Translations under genes and position numbers: made by a program | The notes under the pieces: generated by a model | Told to the model about the DNA's origin: nothing | Seen by the model: the letters and a program-made list of their open reading frames with translations, nothing else | Databases searched by the model: none | From: Bacillota bacterium | GTDB lineage: Bacteria > Bacillota_I > Bacilli_A > Izemoplasmatales > Hujiaoplasmataceae | NCBI GenBank assembly: GCA_018818595.1 | Contig: JAHIRM010000050.1 | Span: forward strand, 41,737-105,736 | Reading direction: 5' to 3' | DNA: 64,000 nt | Part shown: positions 24,903 to 32,144 of the stretch, in pieces | How the letters are laid out: every line of letters starts with the position of its first letter | Numbering within the stretch: the stretch's first letter is position 1

Positions 24903-25442
24903 ATGAGAATTTTTTTAGCATTTTTGCCAAACATTGTAATACTAAATCAAGTAGAGAGCATTAAAAACAAGTTGAAAGAACACTGTGAATCAGGAAATTA
25001 CACTGAAAAAAACAATCTTCACGTAACGCTCATTTTCATTGGTGATGTAAATGAAGTTCAATTAAGGAATGTAAAAAAAATCCTTCATCAAACAGCATTT
25101 GCTCCGTTTTCAATCAAATTAAAAGCTATTAAAAGCTTTGAAACAAAAGGCAAAGGAGATGTATTCTTTATCGATGTATTTAAAACATCAATACTAGAAG
25201 ATATCTATAAATTCCTTTTCGAAAAATTAAATAATAGTGGATTTAACATTCAAAACAGAGAATATCTTCCTCATTTAACTTTAGGAAGAAAAGTTGTATT
25301 AAATAAGCCAGATGATTTAGTTCTTTTAAATTCGTCTTTTAAAGGACTTTCATTTCAAACTAATAGGATTAGTTTAATGGAATCCGTCCGTATTGATGAT
25401 GAGTTAATTTACAGAGAAATCGATCAAGCTGAACTAAAATAG
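24903..25442 (+). CDS. thpR: RNA 2',3'-cyclic phosphodiesterase (2'-5' RNA ligase family)
   Basis: 2H phosphoesterase, 179 residues, acting on RNA 2',3'-cyclic phosphate ends. Both HxT motifs are present: HVTLIFIG (about 40) and HLTLGRK (about 124). Length and the N-terminal MRIFLAF strand are typical. AGAGGTG precedes ATG 24903. It follows the purine operon terminator by 20 bases without a clear promoter, so it may depend on read-through. No functional link to purine degradation is evident. Confidence 0.9.
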   Translation: MRIFLAFLPNIVILNQVESIKNKLKEHCESGNYTEKNNLHVTLIFIGDVNEVQLRNVKKILHQTAFAPFSIKLKAIKSFETKGKGDVFFIDVFKTSILEDIYKFLFEKLNNSGFNIQNREYLPHLTLGRKVVLNKPDDLVLLNSSFKGLSFQTNRISLMESVRIDDELIYREIDQAELK

Positions 25443-25502
25443 ATTCCGTCATAAAACTATGGAAAAACGCGATAATTAGCTTTTTTCAGTTTATATAAAA
25501 TT

Positions 25503-25535
25503 AAAAAAGAACTTCATAGAAGTTCTTTTTTTTAC
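25503..25535. terminator. Bidirectional terminator between thpR and guaD
   Basis: AGAACTTC (25508-25515) pairs with GAAGTTCT (25519-25526), flanked by an A-run on the left and a T-run on the right, serving the convergent genes on both strands. Confidence 0.85.
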
Positions 25536-26021
25536 TTAGTATAATTGTTTTTCTTTTGCGAGATATTCTTTAAATAATGCTAAACAAGCGTCGCGGTTAG
25601 TTTCTTCTAAATCTAAAATTGTGATGTCAGTGGCGTCGTTTTTAATAAATTTATAAATGAAATCATCTCGAAAACCAATTTCATCGGAGTCTTCTTTTTT
25701 ACATCCATAATAGACTTTTTTAATGTTAGACCAAATAATAGCTCCAAGACACATAGGGCAAGGATAAGCAGTAGTAAACAAAGTGCAGCCTGTTAAATCA
25801 TGAGTTCCAATTTTTTTTGAAGCTTCACGGATGGCATTTACTTCAGCGTGTGCTGTTGGATCATGATCTTTTAAAACGGAGTTTGAACTTACAGCAATTA
25901 TTTTACCATTTTGATCCAAAATTAAAGCTCCAAATGGACCTCCAATGTTCTCATTCATGGTTTTTCTGGCTTGATTAATCGCCTTTGTCATCAATTGACT
26001 TGAATCTTTTGAGATATCCAT
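25536..26021 (-). CDS. guaD: Guanine deaminase (CDA-fold)
   Basis: Converts guanine to xanthine, the purine that the neighbouring hydroxylase operon would consume. 161 residues, the size of the Bacillus GuaD. Zinc site: TAHAEVNAIR (His58, Glu60) and PCPMCLGA (Cys88, Cys91). GGPFGALI near residue 27 and GFRDDFIYKF near 115 distinguish GuaD from the tRNA-adenosine deaminase TadA. AAAGGA lies upstream. Own promoter on the minus strand; convergent with thpR. Together with adenine deaminase it completes entry of both purine bases. Confidence 0.9.
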   Translation of the reverse strand: MDISKDSSQLMTKAINQARKTMNENIGGPFGALILDQNGKIIAVSSNSVLKDHDPTAHAEVNAIREASKKIGTHDLTGCTLFTTAYPCPMCLGAIIWSNIKKVYYGCKKEDSDEIGFRDDFIYKFIKNDATDITILDLEETNRDACLALFKEYLAKEKQLY

Positions 26022-26063
26022 AGAATTGTTCCTTTCATTGTGTTCTTTTTATAGCGTAAATCT

Positions 26064-26092
26064 ATTATAGACTTTTTTATTGAATTTGTAAA
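26064..26092 (-). promoter_or_regulatory. Promoter for guaD
   Basis: On the minus strand TTTACA (26092-26087), 17-base spacer, TATAAT (26069-26064), about 43 bases ahead of the guaD start. Confidence 0.7.
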
Positions 26093-26136
26093 TTTATTCC
26101 AAAGAAATCCTTTATTAATTATTTTTATTAAAAGAA

Positions 26137-26145
26137 TGATATAAT
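26137..26145 (+). promoter_or_regulatory. Extended -10 promoter for the exonuclease III gene
   Basis: TGATATAAT at 26137-26145, about 35 bases before the start; no recognisable -35. Confidence 0.6.
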
Positions 26146-26180
26146 AAATTGATAAAATATCAATAGAAAGAAGAATGATT

Positions 26181-26930
26181 ATGAAATATATCTCTTGGAA
26201 TGTAAATGGATTAAGAGCTTGTATGAAAAAGGGTTTTAAGGACTTTTTTTTATCAACAGATGCGGATGTTTTTGCGATTCAAGAAACAAAAATGCAAGAA
26301 AATCAAAAGGATTTCTTTTTTGATGGATATTTTGAATATTGGAATAATGCAGAAAAACTGGGATATTCAGGAACGCTTATCTATACAAAACAAAAACCTT
26401 TAAACGTCGTATATGGATTGTTTGGAGATAAGTACAATGATGAGGGAAGAACAATTACCCTTGAGTACAATGATTTTTATTTTATGACGGTTTACTCTCC
26501 TAATTCTCAAAAAGAACTGGAGAGACTAGAATATCGAATGACGTATGAAACTCACTTATTGGATTACCTAAAATATTTAGAAAAAACAAAACCAGTTATC
26601 TTATGTGGTGATTTAAATGTTGCACACACAAAAATAGATATAAAAAACGCAAAGCAAAATGAAAGAAATGCAGGTTTTACAATAGAAGAAAGAACAAAAT
26701 TTCAAACATTATTGGATTCTGGATTTACGGATACCTTTCGTTATCTTTACCCAGACAAAATCGAATATTCTTGGTGGAGCTATCTCTTTCATTCCAGGGA
26801 TAACAACGCAGGATGGAGAATCGATTATTTTATCACATCTAATACTTTAAGACAAAAAATAAAAGATGCTCAAATATTGACTTCCATTTTAGGGAGTGAT
26901 CATTGTCCTGTTTTACTAGAAGTTTATTAG
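26181..26930 (+). CDS. Exodeoxyribonuclease III / AP endonuclease
   Basis: Mg2+-dependent AP endonuclease/3'-5' exonuclease for base-excision repair, 249 residues. Family motifs: KYISWNVNGLRA at the N-terminus, IQETKMQ (about 36), YSPNS (about 111), CGDLNVAH (about 144-151), GWRIDYF (about 213) and GSDHCPVLLEVY at the C-terminus with the catalytic Asp-His. ATG 26181 is preferred over ATG 26175 because GAAAGAAG is at better spacing and the family starts with MK-(F/Y)-ISWN. Monocistronic: own promoter and weak terminator. Confidence 0.93.
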   Translation: MKYISWNVNGLRACMKKGFKDFFLSTDADVFAIQETKMQENQKDFFFDGYFEYWNNAEKLGYSGTLIYTKQKPLNVVYGLFGDKYNDEGRTITLEYNDFYFMTVYSPNSQKELERLEYRMTYETHLLDYLKYLEKTKPVILCGDLNVAHTKIDIKNAKQNERNAGFTIEERTKFQTLLDSGFTDTFRYLYPDKIEYSWWSYLFHSRDNNAGWRIDYFITSNTLRQKIKDAQILTSILGSDHCPVLLEVY

Positions 26931-26938
26931 ATAAAATG

Positions 26939-26967
26939 AAACTGTTTATTTTAGCAGTTTTTTTTTG
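26939..26967 (+). terminator. Weak intrinsic terminator after the exonuclease gene
   Basis: AAACTG (26939-26944) pairs with CAGTTT (26955-26960) with a 10-base loop and a T-run after it. Confidence 0.55.
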
Positions 26968-26976
26968 TAATATCAT

Positions 26977-27005
26977 TTGACTCTTTGATGGTTATACTTT
27001 ATAAT
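26977..27005 (+). promoter_or_regulatory. Promoter of the arsenic operon
   Basis: TTGACT (26977-26982), 17-base spacer, TATAAT (27000-27005). One of the best promoters in the window. A short imperfect dyad, TATC-N9-GATA, follows around 27014-27030 and could be a repressor site, but this is weak. Confidence 0.75.
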
Positions 27006-27049
27006 ATAGACGGCTATCAATATAAGCGATATGAAATCTAGGAGAATTT

Positions 27050-28066
27050 ATGGTAAAAGACATCTTTTTATGGTTAAACGATCAATTACTTAAAATGACA
27101 TGGCTTGACTCACTTGTAAAGTGGTTTTTTTCAGATGTCATCCATTTAGACACATCTGGTATGTTTTATAGTAGTGTTGTCTTTTTTGTGTATGATGTCA
27201 TTAAAATATTGATTTTGCTTGGTGTATTAATTTTTATTTCATCCTATATTCAATCCTATTTTTCACCTGAAAGAACTAGAAAAATACTTGGAAAATTTAA
27301 AGGAATTCCTGCAAACATCATTGGAGCTCTTTTAGGGACAGTAACGCCTTTTTGTTCTTGTTCCTCCATTCCAATTTTTATTGGATTTACCAAAGCAGGA
27401 TTACCCATTGGAGTCACGTTTTCATTTTTAATTTCATCTCCCTTAGTAGATCTTGCCTCAGTCGTATTACTCGCAAGCATCTTTAGTTGGAAAATTGCTT
27501 TAGCTTACGTTGTAGTAGGATTAGTGATTGCCGTTATTGGAGGAACACTTATTACTTTCCTTAAAATGGAAAAGTATGTGGAATCTTTTGTTTATGATGG
27601 ATTAGGACAAACCAATGATTATGTTGAAGAAAAATTAACAAAAAAAGAAAGAATAGCTTATGCATTCCAACAAGTATTAGATATTATAAAAAAAGTTTGG
27701 ATTTATCTTTTAATTGGAGTAGGAATTGGTGCACTTATTCATGGCTACATTCCTGAAAATTTTATCTCTTATGTTTTAGGAGATAATAATCCTTTTTCAG
27801 TCATCATAGCGACACTTTTAGGCATACCAATGTATGCTGATATCTTTGGAACTTTGCCAATCGCAGAAGCATTGGTATTAAAAGGTGTAGGAATCGGAAC
27901 CGTTTTAGCATTCATGATGGCGGTTACCGCTTTATCACTTCCATCTATCATTTTACTTAAAAAAGTTGTGAAAACAAAACTATTAATGACCTTTGTCGGA
28001 GTTGTAACAGTTGGAATTATTTTAATGGGTTATTTGTTTAATTTATTTGGTTATCTATTTGTATAA
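27050..28066 (+). CDS. YraQ/UPF0718-family permease (ArsP-like)
   Basis: Polytopic membrane permease, 338 residues, with about eight to ten helices. The conserved TPFCSCSSIPIFIGF stretch (about 99-113) followed by FSFLISSPLVD (about 124) is diagnostic of the family, whose ArsP members export organoarsenicals. The Cys pair in CSCSS is retained. TAGGAG precedes the ATG. It is first in an operon with a small thioredoxin-like protein, Acr3 and ArsC, so a role in arsenic or another thiophilic metal(loid) efflux is well supported by context; the exact substrate is not. Confidence 0.87.
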   Translation: MVKDIFLWLNDQLLKMTWLDSLVKWFFSDVIHLDTSGMFYSSVVFFVYDVIKILILLGVLIFISSYIQSYFSPERTRKILGKFKGIPANIIGALLGTVTPFCSCSSIPIFIGFTKAGLPIGVTFSFLISSPLVDLASVVLLASIFSWKIALAYVVVGLVIAVIGGTLITFLKMEKYVESFVYDGLGQTNDYVEEKLTKKERIAYAFQQVLDIIKKVWIYLLIGVGIGALIHGYIPENFISYVLGDNNPFSVIIATLLGIPMYADIFGTLPIAEALVLKGVGIGTVLAFMMAVTALSLPSIILLKKVVKTKLLMTFVGVVTVGIILMGYLFNLFGYLFV

Positions 28067-28082
28067 AAAAGGAGGAAATATG

Positions 28083-28322
28083 ATGAAAATTACTGTACTT
28101 GGTTCAGGATGTTCTAATTGCAAAAGACTACTTGAAAGTGTAACACTTGCTGTAAAAGAATTAAAATTAAATGTTGAAATTGTTTACCAAACTGACATGA
28201 TTGAAATTGCAAAAACAGGAATTATGCATACACCGGGACTTATGATTGATGAAAAAATCGTTTCATCTGGAAAAGTATTAACAAAAGATCAAGTCATACT
28301 CTTATTAAAAAACATCGAGTAA
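28083..28322 (+). CDS. Small thioredoxin-like redox-active disulfide protein
   Basis: A 79-residue glutaredoxin-sized thioredoxin-fold protein with active site GSGCSNCKRL (about 7-16, CxxC) and the cis-Pro loop MHTPGLMIDEK (about 49-59). Such mini-thioredoxins (thioredoxin_3 group) are very often paired with YraQ permeases. It may supply reducing power to ArsC, which is thioredoxin-coupled, or act on the permease's CSC motif. AAGGAGG is upstream; ATG 28083 gives the better spacing over ATG 28080. The acr3 start codon begins one base after its stop. Confidence 0.88.
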   Translation: MKITVLGSGCSNCKRLLESVTLAVKELKLNVEIVYQTDMIEIAKTGIMHTPGLMIDEKIVSSGKVLTKDQVILLLKNIE

Positions 28323-29390
28323 ATGGTTATGAAACATCAAAATATTCGTTTTTTTGAAAAGTTTTTAACTGTATTTGTTTTACTATGTATGGTGATTGGA
28401 GTATTACTTGGAAAGTGGGTAACAGAAGTACCTCAATTTTTAAGTCAATTTGAAATTGCAAGCGTTAATATTCCTATTGGAATTTTAATTTGGCTTATGA
28501 TCTATCCTATGATGTTGAAAATTGATTTTGGATCTATCAAACATGTAGCAAAAAATCCAAAAGGACTCTATTTAACTTGGATTATTAATTGGCTTGTAAA
28601 ACCATTTACGATGTTTTTTATTGCTTCTTTATTCTTTTTAGTTCTTTTCCAAAACATCATTCCTGAAAGTCTTGGGCAAGATTATTTAGCTGGTGCGATT
28701 TTACTTGGAGCTGCTCCTTGTACAGCAATGGTTTTCGTTTGGAGTTCTTTGACAAAAGGAAACCCAGCATATACGCTTGTACAAGTTGCTACAAATGATT
28801 TAATCATTTTAGTATTATTTGTACCAATCGTTGGGTTATTACTTGGAGTTGGTGGAATTGTTGTACCTTGGGACACGTTATTTTTGTCTTTGGTCTTATT
28901 TGTGGTTGTACCACTTTTAGGAGCCTCTTATACAAGATTTCAAGTAATCAAGAAAAAAGGTCTAGACTTTTTAAACACCAAACTCATTCCAGCTTTTTCG
29001 AAGTGGACGACTTACGGGTTACTTCTTACTCTCATTTTAATATTTTCTTTACAAAGTGAACTAATCATTCGTAATCCATTTCATATTTTCTTAATCAGTA
29101 TGCCATTAATTATTCAAACATTTCTCATATTTTTCATCGCTTATTTTGCGGCAAAAAAATTAAAGTTGCCTCATGACATAGCTGCTCCTGCAGGAATGAT
29201 TGGAGCAAGTAATTTTTTTGAATTAGCTGTTGCAGTGGCAGTAGCATTATTTCCATTAAATCCTGGAGTTGCCTTAGCAACCATTGTAGGAGTATTGGTT
29301 GAAGTTCCTGTTATGTTACTACTTGTAAAAATTGCCAATAAAACCGTTTACTGGTTTCCAATGAAGGAAAAAACAAATGAAAAAATATAA
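28323..29390 (+). CDS. acr3: Arsenite efflux permease Acr3
   Basis: Arsenite/H+ antiporter of the ACR3 (BART) family, 355 residues with ten predicted helices. IPIGILIWLMIYPMMLKIDF (about 51-70) and GAAPCTAMVFVWS (about 134-146) with the essential Cys are family hallmarks. ATG 28323 directly follows the previous stop. Overlaps the arsC gene by 14 bases. Acts in the plasma membrane to expel As(III) made by ArsC. Confidence 0.93.
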   Translation: MVMKHQNIRFFEKFLTVFVLLCMVIGVLLGKWVTEVPQFLSQFEIASVNIPIGILIWLMIYPMMLKIDFGSIKHVAKNPKGLYLTWIINWLVKPFTMFFIASLFFLVLFQNIIPESLGQDYLAGAILLGAAPCTAMVFVWSSLTKGNPAYTLVQVATNDLIILVLFVPIVGLLLGVGGIVVPWDTLFLSLVLFVVVPLLGASYTRFQVIKKKGLDFLNTKLIPAFSKWTTYGLLLTLILIFSLQSELIIRNPFHIFLISMPLIIQTFLIFFIAYFAAKKLKLPHDIAAPAGMIGASNFFELAVAVAVALFPLNPGVALATIVGVLVEVPVMLLLVKIANKTVYWFPMKEKTNEKI

Positions 29391-29796
29391 AGTGGCATTT
29401 GTTTGCGTACATAATAGTTTAAGAAGTCAAATGGCTGAAGCTCTAACAAAACATTTAGCAAGTGATGTTTTTATTGCATATAGTGGAGGCACACAAAAAG
29501 TATCTAGAATAAATCAAGACGCTGTAAGAGTGATGAAGAAGCTATATCAAATAGATATGGAATCTTCTCAAACATCAAAAACAATAAGTGATTTACCTTT
29601 TGTCGATATTGTAATAACGATGGGGTGTGATGTCATTTGCCCTAATCTTCCCTGTCATTATAAAGAAGATTGGAACTTAGAAGATCCTACTGGAAAAGAA
29701 GACAAATTATTTATTCAAACGGCACAGACTATTCATTTAAGAATTTTAGATTTAAAAGATAGAATCTTAAATAAACAAATCATATTTGAAGAATAA
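29377..29796 (+). CDS. arsC: Arsenate reductase, thioredoxin-coupled (LMW phosphatase type)
   Basis: Reduces arsenate to arsenite; 139 residues. The P-loop CVHNSLRS (Cys10) and the resolving cysteines in TMGCDVICPNLPC (Cys84, 88, 93), followed by WNLEDPTGK, identify the Bacillota/pI258-type ArsC that is recycled by thioredoxin. The mini-thioredoxin two genes upstream is a possible partner. Last gene of the arsenic operon; a hairpin terminator follows. No ArsR-type regulator gene is seen in this operon. Confidence 0.93.
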   Translation: MKKYKVAFVCVHNSLRSQMAEALTKHLASDVFIAYSGGTQKVSRINQDAVRVMKKLYQIDMESSQTSKTISDLPFVDIVITMGCDVICPNLPCHYKEDWNLEDPTGKEDKLFIQTAQTIHLRILDLKDRILNKQIIFEE

Positions 29797-29845
29797 AGAG
29801 AATATTTAGATATCATCATTGATTTCTTAACTATTCTCTTTTTTC
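29796..29845 (+). terminator. Terminator after the arsenic operon
   Basis: AAGAGAATA (29796-29804) pairs with TATTCTCTT (29832-29840), followed by TTTTTC; the loop is long (27 bases). Confidence 0.6.
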
Positions 29846-29901
29846 ACGTCTCATTTAATGTTATACTTAACATAGAACAACATATTGTAAAGGATACTTT
29901 T

Positions 29902-30603
29902 ATGAATGCAAAAACATTAAAGATTATTGCAATTATTACCATGGCAATCGATCACATAGGCCTTTACTTATTGATTGATAATAATGTGTGGTATCCGATT
30001 CTAAGAAGTATAGGAAGAATTTCGTTTCCACTGTTTGCTTTTTTGATTGCGGAGGGTTTTTTTCATACAAAAAATTTGAAAAAATATTTCTTGCGTCTTT
30101 TGAGTTTTGCTTTGTTGATTGAAGCCTTTCTTATAGGTTATAGCCTATTTATTCATCAGTATGATTATATTATTCATGCTAATGTTATTTGGCCTTTAGT
30201 AGTTGGACTTGCTTGTTTATATCTTGTGAAACTAAAAAAATGGTATTTTTACCTTTTAGCTTTAGGAATGGTTATTTTATCAGAACTGATTAAATTCCCT
30301 TATGGAGCTTACGGAGTCATTCTTATTTTGATTTTTGGATATGCGAAAAAATTTCCTTTACAAGTCTATTTAATGATTTATTTAAACTTGTTCTTTATCG
30401 ATTGGCCATTATTAAAGCTTGTTGGTGTTCCAGATCCTTATATTAAATACATGTGGCTTCAATGGTTTTCAATTTTAGCACTTATTCCAATCTATTTTTA
30501 TAATGGATTACTAGGCAAATCAAAAAAATGGTTTTTCTATGTATTTTATCCAGTGCATCTTGGAATAATCTTTTTGATTAAAGTATTTATGGAGATGATC
30601 TAA
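29902..30603 (+). CDS. TraX-family membrane protein
   Basis: An integral membrane protein of 233 residues with seven or so helices. The N-terminus LKIIAIITMAIDHIGLYL and RSIGRISFPLFAFLIAEGF (about 33-51) are typical of TraX-like proteins, named after the F-pilin acetylase but widespread in Bacillota chromosomes with unknown function, probably an acyltransferase-like activity. AAAGGA is upstream. Its TAA overlaps the start of nnr (TAATG), so the two are co-expressed, although no functional link is obvious. Confidence 0.82.
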   Translation: MNAKTLKIIAIITMAIDHIGLYLLIDNNVWYPILRSIGRISFPLFAFLIAEGFFHTKNLKKYFLRLLSFALLIEAFLIGYSLFIHQYDYIIHANVIWPLVVGLACLYLVKLKKWYFYLLALGMVILSELIKFPYGAYGVILILIFGYAKKFPLQVYLMIYLNLFFIDWPLLKLVGVPDPYIKYMWLQWFSILALIPIYFYNGLLGKSKKWFFYVFYPVHLGIIFLIKVFMEMI

Positions 30604-32096
30604 TGAATCACAATATATTAACTTTGCTTGAGCTAAAGACTGCGGAAGAAAATACTTGTTTGTTAAAAGGAATTACGACGCTTGATTTAATGGAAGAAGC
30701 CGGATTAAAACTAAGTCAGTGCTTTCAAAGAGTAACTTCTGCCAACAAAAAAGACAAAATTTCTGTAGTAAGTGGTATGGGTAAAAATGGTGGAGATGCT
30801 TTAGTTATGGCAAGATTTCTACTTGAAGAGGGGTACAGTGTTTCAATTTCTTTAGTCGGAAAAGCAAGTGATATGGCCAAGGAAACAAAAACCAATCTAA
30901 CCATTCTTAAAGAAAGAAATCAAGATGTCTTACAAATTGATTTATTGGAACACTTCAGTTTATTCGAGAGTTTTATAGCGAATTCTTCATATATCATTGA
31001 TGGATTGTTTGGGCTTGGGTTAAATAAACCTATAATCGGCATTCAAAAAGAAATAATTTCTTGCATCAATCAATCAAAAGCCTTCGTATTTTCCATTGAT
31101 ATTCCTTCAGGTATCAATGGAAACAACGGACTTGTTTCAGGAGTAGCAATCCAAGCGAATTATACTGCGGTAATTCAGGCTTTTGTTCCTGGAAACCTAT
31201 TAAATGATGCTTTGGATTATTCGCTAAAAAATGAAGTGTTAGACATTGGCGTTATCATAAACCAGCAAGAACAAGAGAAACAGTTGATTGAAGAATTCGT
31301 TTTAAATCTTCCAAAAAGAAAACATCATTCTTCTAAATACGACAATGGAAATATTTTAGTAATAGGTGGATCAATCGGTATGATGGGAGCTCCAGAACTA
31401 TCTGCTCATTCCGCATTACGAACGGGCTCAGGGCTTGTATCTATTTTATTAAAAAAAGTAGAGTTACCATTTATGAATTTAAAAACGATAGAAATCATGT
31501 TAAAAGGATATGACGCAGTAGAAGAATCGTTTGAATTTATACGAAAAAGTGATGCTTTAGTATTTGGACCTGGGTTGGCTCAAGACGATAAAAACGCTTC
31601 AATTTTAAAACAACTATTATCAACCAATAAAAAAATGGTAATTGATGGAACTGGAATCAAGATTTTAAGCAATCTTTTAGAAGAGGGTTCTAATCAAAAA
31701 AACATTGTTTTAACTCCTCATGTAGGAGAATTGGCTTTCCTTATGGAAAAGAATAGTTCTGATATTAAAGATTGCCCGTTAAAATACATCAATCAATTAA
31801 CCGAAAAAGGGTTTACCGTTATTTTAAAAGGGGCAACGACAATCGTTGCAAATAGTTATCGGGTTGTTTTTATGAATAAGGGAAACCCTGGAATGGCAAC
31901 TGCCGGAAGTGGAGATGTACTATCAGGAATCGTTGCTAGTTTGTTAGGAGAAGGAATTCCTCCTTTTGAAGCCGCACTTTATGGAGTATGGATTCATTCT
32001 GATGCAGGAAATATGGCAAAAGCTTTCTTTGGAGAAAGAAGTATGATAGCAAGTGATATTATTTCAAATATTTCAAATGTGCTTAAAACTCAGTAA
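30603..32096 (+). CDS. nnr: Bifunctional NAD(P)H-hydrate repair enzyme
   Basis: Repairs hydrated NAD(P)H. 497 residues: N-terminal YjeF epimerase domain (about 1-220; GMGKNGGDALVMARFL near 60, DGLFGLGLNKPI near 138, DIPSGING near 163) and C-terminal ADP-dependent dehydratase domain (about 235-497; SSKYDNGNILVIGGS near 241, FGPGLAQDD near 321, LTPHVGELAFL near 371, KGATTIVA near 411, GNPGMATAGSGDVLSGIVASL near 427). All the signature glycine-rich loops are present; the first loop reads SGMGKNGGDA instead of the commoner GxGNNGGDG. Start overlaps the TraX-like gene's stop. Confidence 0.93.
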   Translation: MNHNILTLLELKTAEENTCLLKGITTLDLMEEAGLKLSQCFQRVTSANKKDKISVVSGMGKNGGDALVMARFLLEEGYSVSISLVGKASDMAKETKTNLTILKERNQDVLQIDLLEHFSLFESFIANSSYIIDGLFGLGLNKPIIGIQKEIISCINQSKAFVFSIDIPSGINGNNGLVSGVAIQANYTAVIQAFVPGNLLNDALDYSLKNEVLDIGVIINQQEQEKQLIEEFVLNLPKRKHHSSKYDNGNILVIGGSIGMMGAPELSAHSALRTGSGLVSILLKKVELPFMNLKTIEIMLKGYDAVEESFEFIRKSDALVFGPGLAQDDKNASILKQLLSTNKKMVIDGTGIKILSNLLEEGSNQKNIVLTPHVGELAFLMEKNSSDIKDCPLKYINQLTEKGFTVILKGATTIVANSYRVVFMNKGNPGMATAGSGDVLSGIVASLLGEGIPPFEAALYGVWIHSDAGNMAKAFFGERSMIASDIISNISNVLKTQ

Positions 32097-32144
32097 AATA
32101 CGGCTTGGAAAATAATGATTGTATTTTAAAAAGAGGTGAATTCT

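Noticed and set aside
25536..26021. tRNA adenosine deaminase TadA
   Set aside because: The GGPFGALI start and GFRDDFIYKF stretch fit guanine deaminase; TadA has a different N-terminus and usually sits beside DNA polymerase III genes.
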